This document shows, in pieces, positions 58,506 through 64,000 of a stretch of DNA of 64,000 bases. The stretch comes from an uncultured Paracoccaceae bacterium. GTDB lineage: Bacteria > Pseudomonadota > Alphaproteobacteria > Rhodobacterales > Rhodobacteraceae. The DNA is taken from assembly GCA_947495795.1 (NCBI GenBank), contig CANMAI010000001.1, positions 496,001 through 560,000 of the forward strand, written 5' to 3'. Every line of letters starts with the position of its first letter. Within the stretch, counting starts at the first letter, position 1. The position numbers and the translations under genes are program-made. The notes beneath the pieces were generated by a model. It saw only the letters and a list, made by a program, of their open reading frames with translations, was not told where the DNA came from and made no database searches.

Positions 58506-59627
58506 ATGGCGTGGTCTGCTGCCAGGACGGAAGTGAAAAGCTGGAACGAGTGGGATCCCCTGCGGCATGTGATCGTCGGCCGCGCCACGGATTGCCATAT
58601 TCCGCCGAACGAGCCCGCGCTGGAAGCCAAGGTGCCCGAAGACAGCGATATGCGCGGCACATGGGGAAAGCGCCCGCAGGAGACGATTGACCGTGGCAAT
58701 GAGCTGCTGGACAGTTTTGCGGCCATGCTGGAAGGGCGCGGGATACGGGTGGACCGGCCCGATCCGATTGATTTCAGCCAGCCGGTGACGACACCTGATT
58801 TCCATACGGAGAGCCAGTTCGGTTGTATGCCTCCGCGTGACGTCCTGCTGACCGTGGGGCATGAGATGCTGGAAGCGACGATGAGCTATCGCTGCCGCTG
58901 GTTCGAATATCTCTGCTACCGCCCGCTGATGCAGCGCTATTTCGATGAGGATCCGAAATTCCGGCATGAGGCGGCGCCCAAGCCGCGGCTGACGGATGCG
59001 GATTATCATGCCGATTATCTCTCCGAGAAAATTGGTGTCGAGAAACGGCTGCAATGGGCGGCGGAAAAGCACTTTGTCACGACGGAGGAGGAGCCGCTGT
59101 TCGATGCCGCCGATGTGCTGCGTTTTGGCCGCGATCTGGTGGTGCAGCATGGGTTTACCACGAACCTCAAGGGCATCGAGTGGCTGAAGCGGCATTTCCC
59201 GGAGCACCGGGTGCATACCGTGAACTTTCCGGGCGATCCCTACCCCATCCATATCGATGCTACCTTCACGCCGCTGCGTCCGGGCCTCATCCTCAACAAT
59301 CCGCAGCGGCGTCTACCGGAGGATCAGCGGGGCATGTTCGAGAAGAACGGGTGGGAGATCGTGGATGCCGCCCAGCCTGCGCATAACAGTCCGCCGCCGC
59401 TGTGCTATTCCTCCACATGGCTGTCGATGAATGTGCTGGTGCTGGACCCAAAGACGGTCTGCGTCGAGAAGTCCGAGGTTTATCAGGCCGAACAGATGGA
59501 CAAGCTGGGCATGGAGGTTGTGGAGGTGGAGCTTCGCGATGCCTATGCCTTTGGCGGTGGGCTGCATTGCTGCACGGCGGATGTATACCGCGAAGGGGAA
59601 TGCGAGGACTACTTTCCGGGATTGTGA
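58506..59627 (+). CDS. glycine amidinotransferase-type amidinotransferase
   Basis: The 373-residue protein is of the GATM family (arginine:glycine or related amidinotransferase), which moves the amidino group of arginine to an amine. Visible are VKSWNEWDPLRHVIVGRA (start of the fold), the Asp-containing PYPIHIDATFTPLRPG (catalytic His-Asp region), and the nucleophile Cys in GGGLHCCTADVYREG. Length and motifs fit. The acceptor (glycine, taurine, lysine or other) is not predictable, and no creatine- or homoarginine-related genes lie nearby. ATG 58506 has GGGGAG upstream. Confidence 0.85.
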   Translation: MAWSAARTEVKSWNEWDPLRHVIVGRATDCHIPPNEPALEAKVPEDSDMRGTWGKRPQETIDRGNELLDSFAAMLEGRGIRVDRPDPIDFSQPVTTPDFHTESQFGCMPPRDVLLTVGHEMLEATMSYRCRWFEYLCYRPLMQRYFDEDPKFRHEAAPKPRLTDADYHADYLSEKIGVEKRLQWAAEKHFVTTEEEPLFDAADVLRFGRDLVVQHGFTTNLKGIEWLKRHFPEHRVHTVNFPGDPYPIHIDATFTPLRPGLILNNPQRRLPEDQRGMFEKNGWEIVDAAQPAHNSPPPLCYSSTWLSMNVLVLDPKTVCVEKSEVYQAEQMDKLGMEVVEVELRDAYAFGGGLHCCTADVYREGECEDYFPGL

Positions 59628-59632
59628 GCAAT

Positions 59633-59706
59633 GGTGGGTTAACACCCACCCTACAGGCGACGCGCGGGACGGATCTTCAAAGTGGTAGGGTGGGTGTTAA
59701 CCCACC
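59633..59706. repeat. 22-bp perfect inverted repeat with T-run (terminator)
   Basis: Arms 59633-59654 and 59685-59706 are exact reverse complements, with a 30-base loop; the right arm is followed by GTTTTT. Each arm also folds alone (GGTGGGT/ACCCACC). The GTAGGGTGGGT unit resembles a dispersed repeat I recall from many marine bacteria. It ends the amidinotransferase gene, 5 bases after its stop. Confidence 0.85.
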
Positions 59707-59752
59707 GTTTTTCGTGGGAGGGTATGGGACGCACTGACTTCGGAGGATTGCG

Positions 59753-60508
59753 ATGGGCATGACCCTGAAAAAGAAACTGGCGGAGCCGGGGCGATTGCTC
59801 AACTGGCAGGTCTGCGTGATCCCTTCGGCTGTTTCCATTCAGGCCATGGCGGCGACGGGTACGGATATCGTGATCATCGATCAGGAGCATGGGCCGATCG
59901 GTGCGGAGGCCTTGCATGCCATGATCACGGCCACGCAGGGCACGGGTTGCGCGCCGATGGTACGGATACCGGAAATCGGCGAAGCGCATGTGAAGCGGGC
60001 GCTGGATGCGGGTGCGGAGGCGATCTGCTTTCCACTTTTGCGCACGGCGGAGGATGCGCGGCGCTGCGTGGCCTCGCTGCGCTATCCACCCGAGGGCACG
60101 CGCGGTTTCGGGCCCTTCATCGCGCATTCGCGCTGGCAAGTTGCGCTGGAGGACTATGCCACAGGGCCGGGCGCGGAGACGGTATGTCTGATCCTGATCG
60201 AGACACGGGATGCGCTTGAGAACATCGAGGAGATTGTCGCTGTCGAGGGTATTGACGCCGTGGTGATCGCCACCTTCGATCTTTCCACCGATCTCGGCGT
60301 TTCGGGCCAGATGGAGCATCCTGTCATGCAGGAGGCTGTAGCGCGTATCGAGAAGGCAGTTTTGGGGGCGGGGCTGCCTCTGGGCGGGATTGCCTTCACG
60401 GAGGAGGCGGCGAACACCCTGCGCGCCAAAGGCTACCGCCTGCTGGGTGGAGTCGATCTGATGTGGCTGAAGGGCGCCGTGGCAAAATCTGTGGAGTGGC
60501 TGAAGTGA
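59753..60508 (+). CDS. HpcH/HpaI aldolase family protein
   Basis: The 251-residue TIM barrel belongs to the class II, metal-dependent pyruvate aldolases (HpcH/HpaI: 2,4-dihydroxyhept-2-enedioate and similar substrates). Motifs are IDQEHGPIG (metal and base region), MVRIPEIGEAHVKRALDAGAEAICFPLLRTAEDA and RYPPEGTRGFGPF (Arg). Start ATG 59753 follows GGAGG eight bases upstream. The stop overlaps the thioesterase GTG by four bases. Confidence 0.88.
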   Translation: MGMTLKKKLAEPGRLLNWQVCVIPSAVSIQAMAATGTDIVIIDQEHGPIGAEALHAMITATQGTGCAPMVRIPEIGEAHVKRALDAGAEAICFPLLRTAEDARRCVASLRYPPEGTRGFGPFIAHSRWQVALEDYATGPGAETVCLILIETRDALENIEEIVAVEGIDAVVIATFDLSTDLGVSGQMEHPVMQEAVARIEKAVLGAGLPLGGIAFTEEAANTLRAKGYRLLGGVDLMWLKGAVAKSVEWLK

Positions 60509-60885
60509 GTGAAGAACCAAACGGTACATTGTGCCTGCAAACCATCGCGATGCCTGCCGATACGAATGCCAATGGCGATATTTTCGGCGGCTGGCTGATG
60601 GCGCAGATGGATCTGGGCGCCTCAGTTCTCGCCCGCACGCGCAGCCGTGGCCGCGTGGCCACCGTGGCCGTGGAAGCCATGACCTTCATGAAGCCTGTGC
60701 ATGTGGGCGATCTGGTGACGATCTGGGGCAAGATGCACATGGAGGGCCGCACCTCCATGCAGATCTCCGTCGAGGTGTGGGTGACGCGCCAGCCGGAGGG
60801 CCGCCTGATCCGCATGACGGAGGCACGGTTCGTATTTGTGGCCGTGGATGAGGCTGGCGAGAAGCGGGCACTTCCGCCTGACTGA
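60505..60885 (+). CDS. acyl-CoA thioesterase (hotdog fold, YciA/TesB-like)
   Basis: The 126-residue protein has the hotdog fold of the YciA/BFIT family with MPADTNANGDIFGGWLMAQMDLGAS (catalytic Asp and helix) and VEAMTFMKPVHVGDLVTIWG. It hydrolyses acyl-CoA. The GTG at 60505 overlaps the aldolase stop (GTGA), so they are coupled. Confidence 0.88.
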   Translation: MSEEPNGTLCLQTIAMPADTNANGDIFGGWLMAQMDLGASVLARTRSRGRVATVAVEAMTFMKPVHVGDLVTIWGKMHMEGRTSMQISVEVWVTRQPEGRLIRMTEARFVFVAVDEAGEKRALPPD

Positions 60886-60966
60886 GCGATCTGCCGCAGG
60901 CGGCGGCATTGCCAATTGCGCCCGGGGTTTTAGAGTGGCCACAGATTTCCCTCGAAAGGCAGTCCC

Positions 60967-61380
60967 ATGACAGATGCTCTTCCCGCACTCTATGCGCTCG
61001 CTCTCTATTCCGGCCTTCTGGGCCTCATCTTTTTCTGGCTGCTGTTCACAGTTGGCAAGGCGCGTGGCGATCTGAAGATCTCCATCGGGGATGGTGGTGA
61101 TCCCTATATGATCCGTGTGATGCGGGGGCAGGCAAATTTCGTGGAGAATGTACCGCTGACGCTGGTGTTTCTGCTGATCATGGCGCTGATCGGCACGCCT
61201 GCCTGGGTGATCCATCTGTTCGGCATCGCACTCGTGCTCGGCCGTATCTTTCATGCGCTGCATTTCACGAAACGGGATGCGCCTGGCTGGCAGCGTGCGG
61301 CCGGGGCCGGGCTGACAAACCTATCGCAATTGCTGATCGCTCTCGGGTTGATCACCCATGCGGTTGCGGGGCTCTTCTGA
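60967..61380 (+). CDS. MAPEG family membrane protein
   Basis: The 137-residue protein has four membrane helices and the MAPEG pattern (membrane-associated proteins in eicosanoid and glutathione metabolism): VMRGQANFVENVPLTLVFLL, then GRIFHALHFTK. Bacterial members act as glutathione transferases or have unknown substrates. Its stop shares a base with the start of pmbA (TGATG). Confidence 0.85.
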   Translation: MTDALPALYALALYSGLLGLIFFWLLFTVGKARGDLKISIGDGGDPYMIRVMRGQANFVENVPLTLVFLLIMALIGTPAWVIHLFGIALVLGRIFHALHFTKRDAPGWQRAAGAGLTNLSQLLIALGLITHAVAGLF

Positions 61381-62726
61381 TGGCAATGGATCTGGAGGCT
61401 TTGGCCGGGCAATTGCTCGATGCTGCCAGGCATGCGGGGGCCGAGGCAGCGGATGTTCTGGCCGTGGAAGAGGGCGGCACCTCGATGGAAATTCGGGGTG
61501 GCGCGCTGGAGCAGGCAGAGCGGGCCGAGGGAGTGGAGCTGGGCCTGCGTGTGCTGATGGGCCAGCGGCAGGCCTGTGTTGCCATCTCCGATACGCGCGC
61601 TGAGGCGATTGCCGAGATGGCGGAGCGGGCCGTTGCGATGGCCAGGGAGGCGCCGGAAGATCCTGATATCGGGCTGGCCGCACCTGAGCAGCTTGCCAAA
61701 GGCTGGGATGTCGCGGCGCTGGAGGCCGAAGATCTTACGGCCGCGCCCACACCGGCAGAGCTGGAGGATGCGGCGCGGCGGGCGGAGGCAACCGCTCTGG
61801 CAACTGCCGGCATCTCTCAGGTTTCCGATGCGGGAGCGAGCGCTGGGCACACGCGCCTCTTTCTGGCCGCGAGCAACGGGTTTTCCGGTGGTTACGGGCG
61901 CACGAGCTTCAGCATTTCCTGCGTGGCGATCTCTGGCGAGGGGCTGGAGATGGAGCGCGATTATGCCTTTGACAGCCGCATCCACCTCAGCGATCTCGAT
62001 AGCCCGGAAAGTATCGGGGCGCTGGCGGCAGAGCGGGCGCTGGCGCGGGCTGGGGCCAAAAAGCCGCCCACCGGCGCCTATCCCGTGCTGTTCGATGAGC
62101 GTATTTCCTCCAGCCTGATCGCGCATCTTCTGTCTGCGATAAATGGTGCATCCATTGCCCGGGGCACAAGCTGGCTGAAAGATGCGATGGGCGAGGCGGT
62201 TTTGCCCGAGGCGCTTTCGCTGGCAAAAGATCCGCACCGCCCGCGCGTCAGCGGCTCCCGCCCCTTCGATGCGGAGGGGCTGCCAATGGCAGAGCGGGCG
62301 CTGGTGGAAAATGGTGTGCTGAAATCATGGGTGCTGGATCTCGCCTCCGCCCGCAAGCTGGGCATGGCACCCACGGGTGATGCGGTGCGCGGCTCTTCCG
62401 CGCCGCCTTCACCGGGCATTGGTAACCTGTCTTTCACGCAAGGCAGCCAGAGCCGGGAGGAGATGCTGGCCGAGATGGGCGAGGGCCTTCTGATCACCTC
62501 GCTTATGGGAGCCTCGATCAATCCCAATACAGGTGACTATTCGCGCGGGGCCTCCGGCTTCTGGATCCGCGGCGGCCAGATTGCGGAGCCGGTGAACGAA
62601 TGCACCATCGCGGGCAATCTGCGCGAAATGCTGATGACGGTGGCACCTGCGAACGATGCGCGCATGCATCTTTCGCGCCCTGTGCCTTCGATGCGTGTGG
62701 AGGGATTGACGATTGCCGGTAGCTGA
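61380..62726 (+). CDS. pmbA: metalloprotease-like PmbA (TldE)
   Basis: PmbA forms a heterodimer with the metalloprotease TldD that degrades unfolded peptides and matures some modified peptides such as microcin B17. The 448-residue protein has the N-terminal modulator fold (EEGGTSMEIRGGALEQAERAEGVELGLRVL) and the C-terminal NECTIAGNLREML-type motif. The zinc-binding HExxxH of TldD is absent, as expected of PmbA. tldD is not in the window. Confidence 0.9.
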   Translation: MAMDLEALAGQLLDAARHAGAEAADVLAVEEGGTSMEIRGGALEQAERAEGVELGLRVLMGQRQACVAISDTRAEAIAEMAERAVAMAREAPEDPDIGLAAPEQLAKGWDVAALEAEDLTAAPTPAELEDAARRAEATALATAGISQVSDAGASAGHTRLFLAASNGFSGGYGRTSFSISCVAISGEGLEMERDYAFDSRIHLSDLDSPESIGALAAERALARAGAKKPPTGAYPVLFDERISSSLIAHLLSAINGASIARGTSWLKDAMGEAVLPEALSLAKDPHRPRVSGSRPFDAEGLPMAERALVENGVLKSWVLDLASARKLGMAPTGDAVRGSSAPPSPGIGNLSFTQGSQSREEMLAEMGEGLLITSLMGASINPNTGDYSRGASGFWIRGGQIAEPVNECTIAGNLREMLMTVAPANDARMHLSRPVPSMRVEGLTIAGS

Positions 62727-63483
62727 CGCGGCCCTTCTGGAGGAGGCTGCGGCGGAGGCGGGCGCGATCGCGATGCGGTACTTCCGGCGCGATCCGGAAG
62801 TGACGATCAAGCCCGATGACAGCCCGGTAAGCGAGGCCGATCTGGCGGTGAATGCCATGCTGGAAGCGGAGTTGAAGGCGGCGCGGCCCGATTACGGCTG
62901 GCTTTCCGAGGAGACGCCGGACACGGAGGCACGGCTTTCGGCGGAACGCACGATTATCGTCGATCCGATTGATGGCACACGCGCTTTCATTGCCGGGCAA
63001 TCGGCATGGGGTGTGGCGCTGGCCGTGGTGGAGGCGGGGGAGGTTATCGCTGCTGCCTTCCGGATGCCCGCACAGGATAAAACATATATGGCGCAAAAAG
63101 GCGGCGGCGCGACGCTGAACGGAGATGCGCTTGCCGTTTCCCGGCGCGAGGCCGTGGAAGGTGCGGATATCCTTTCCAACAAGACAGCGCTCAAGGCGGA
63201 AAACTGGGCGCGGCCCCTGCCGAAGGTAAACCCGCACTTTCGCCCCTCCCTCGCCTATCGGCTGTGCCTTGTGGCAGAGGGACGTTTCGATGCAGCACTC
63301 ACGTTTCGCGATGCGTGGGAGTGGGATATCGCGGCGGGTGATCTGATTTGCCGCGAGGCTGGCGCGGAAGTGCGCACCACCGGTGGAGCAACGCCGCGTT
63401 ATAACTCCCCATCGGCCAGCCAGCCGGGGCTGATCGTGGCGGGGCCGCCCCTTTATGCGGATCTGCGGCGCTATCTTCGGTAG
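62713..63483 (+). CDS. cysQ: inositol monophosphatase family / 3'(2'),5'-bisphosphate nucleotidase CysQ
   Basis: The 256-residue protein shares the Li+-sensitive Mg-phosphatase motifs: LSEETPDTEARL (Glu), IIVDPIDGTRAFIAG (DPxDGTR), and AWEWDIAAGDLICREAGA (Asp). It removes the 3'-phosphate of PAP in sulfur assimilation, or has a related role such as histidinol-phosphatase. It starts at TTG 62713, overlapping the end of pmbA by 14 bases. Confidence 0.87.
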   Translation: MPVADAALLEEAAAEAGAIAMRYFRRDPEVTIKPDDSPVSEADLAVNAMLEAELKAARPDYGWLSEETPDTEARLSAERTIIVDPIDGTRAFIAGQSAWGVALAVVEAGEVIAAAFRMPAQDKTYMAQKGGGATLNGDALAVSRREAVEGADILSNKTALKAENWARPLPKVNPHFRPSLAYRLCLVAEGRFDAALTFRDAWEWDIAAGDLICREAGAEVRTTGGATPRYNSPSASQPGLIVAGPPLYADLRRYLR

Positions 63484-63570
63484 CGGGCCTTTGTTTGCGG
63501 TTGCTGCAACCGGGCAGTTGATCTGATAGAAGATGTCTGGAACTCACTGGCGAACGAAATGGATTGAAAG

Positions 63571-64000
63571 ATGGATTGGCTCACCTTCGCAGGATTTACA
63601 GGTGCCGTTATTGCCGCCGCATCCACAGGTGCCGCATTTCCGCCGGGCCAGTGGTATGATGATCTGGATAAACCGGGCTGGACCCCGCCAAACTGGCTCT
63701 TTCCACTGGCATGGACAGCGCTTTATGCAGCGATTATCTTTGCAGCGACCCGTGTTGCCGCAACGCCGGATCCCGCACCCGCCCTCGCCTTCTGGGCCTG
63801 CCAGATTGCCTTCAACGGGCTGTGGACACCCGTTTTCTTCGGCCTCCGCAAGCTCGGCGGCGCGCTGATGGTGATCGCGGGGCTCTGGCTCTCCGTTCTG
63901 ATCACGCTCATCCTGTTTTGGCAGGCCGATACGCTCTCGGGCGTGCTTTTTGTGCCCTATCTCATATGGGTGAGCTACGCAGGAGCGCTCAATTTCGACA
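63571..64000 (+). CDS. tspO: TspO/MBR family protein (truncated by the window end)
   Basis: The first 143 codons encode five membrane helices with the family core FPPGQWYDDLDKPGWTPPNWLFPLAWTALY and ACQIAFNGLWTPVFFGLRKLG, ending before the usual LN-x-x-VWRLN. TspO is an outer- or inner-membrane protein that binds tetrapyrroles and, in Rhodobacter, controls photosynthetic genes under oxygen. ATG 63571 is chosen because it gives the short N-terminal helix; the frame continues past 64000. Confidence 0.88.
   Translation, partial: MDWLTFAGFTGAVIAAASTGAAFPPGQWYDDLDKPGWTPPNWLFPLAWTALYAAIIFAATRVAATPDPAPALAFWACQIAFNGLWTPVFFGLRKLGGALMVIAGLWLSVLITLILFWQADTLSGVLFVPYLIWVSYAGALNFD

Noticed and set aside
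57303-59252. 649-codon open frame on the minus strand
   Set aside because: Only its end (57303-57632) is a real gene. The rest is antisense to the lipoprotein region and the well-supported amidinotransferase gene and has no protein-like composition.

Overview
This 64 kb window looks like a chromosomal segment of a member of the Rhodobacterales (Roseobacter-type Alphaproteobacteria). The evidence is gene order (parB-parA-rsmG-mnmG-mnmE-rho-hemJ | origin | ppsR-maf-aroE-coaE-dnaQ | secB-fxsA-timA-smr), a HslV with a short prosequence, a RegA/ActR-type regulator, an Mrp antiporter with fused A and B subunits, and Hint-domain and DUF2125 proteins typical of that order. Most of the window is conserved core genome. 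I see no prophage, transposase, CRISPR array, rRNA or tRNA.

Layout. (1) 1-7542: the origin-proximal block, all on the minus strand: chromosome partitioning (parA, parB) behind tRNA/rRNA modification genes (mnmE, mnmG, rsmG), then rho and hemJ. Two perfect 16-bp parS sites lie inside the 5' ends of mnmG and rsmG. (2) 7543-7970: a probable oriC, AT-rich with several DnaA-box-like 9-mers, from which the flanking genes diverge. (3) 7971-11483: ppsR, maf, aroE, coaE, dnaQ in one tightly coupled plus-strand operon. (4) 11547-19396: secB, fxsA, a Tim44-like protein, Smr, an MFS carrier, a DUF2125 protein, hslU, a Tat-exported DM13 protein and hslV. (5) 19516-27786: an EEP-family phosphoesterase, a Hint-domain gene broken by an in-frame amber codon, then the rimP-nusA-ylxR-infB translation/transcription operon with a terminator-like hairpin in its leader, and a TetR regulator. 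(6) 27982-35643: homocysteine S-methyltransferase, a secreted barrel-like protein, and the Mrp Na+/H+ antiporter operon. (7) 35970-47748: LacI regulator with alpha-glucosidase, a TIGR03862-like flavoprotein, an orphan RegA/ActR response regulator, DUF1801 and DUF2189 proteins, the pqiA-pqiA-pqiB-pqiC lipid-transport operon, a DeoR regulator and AlkB. (8) 48294-55058: a cyclic-nucleotide-domain/thioredoxin-reductase-like fusion, an unrecognised 524-residue protein, and dnaK-dnaJ with a sigma-32-like promoter. (9) 55129-64000: a DUF899 protein divergent from an ArsR-SRPBCC pair, a copper chaperone pair, a proline-rich lipoprotein, an amidinotransferase, an HpcH/HpaI aldolase with a thioesterase, a MAPEG protein, pmbA, cysQ and a TspO gene cut by the window end.

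The most notable non-routine observations are the amber-interrupted Hint gene; a PqiB-like protein lengthened by helical repeats with a period of exactly 116 residues; three dispersed 33-bp elements each made of three 11-bp units, one of them inside the smr coding sequence; a perfect 32-bp inverted repeat between a DM13 gene and hslV; terminator hairpins placed directly before mnmE and rimP; and clear operator palindromes for the local TetR, LacI and ArsR regulators. I did not find convincing evidence of a wholly new multi-gene system; the best candidates for new biology are single genes or elements.
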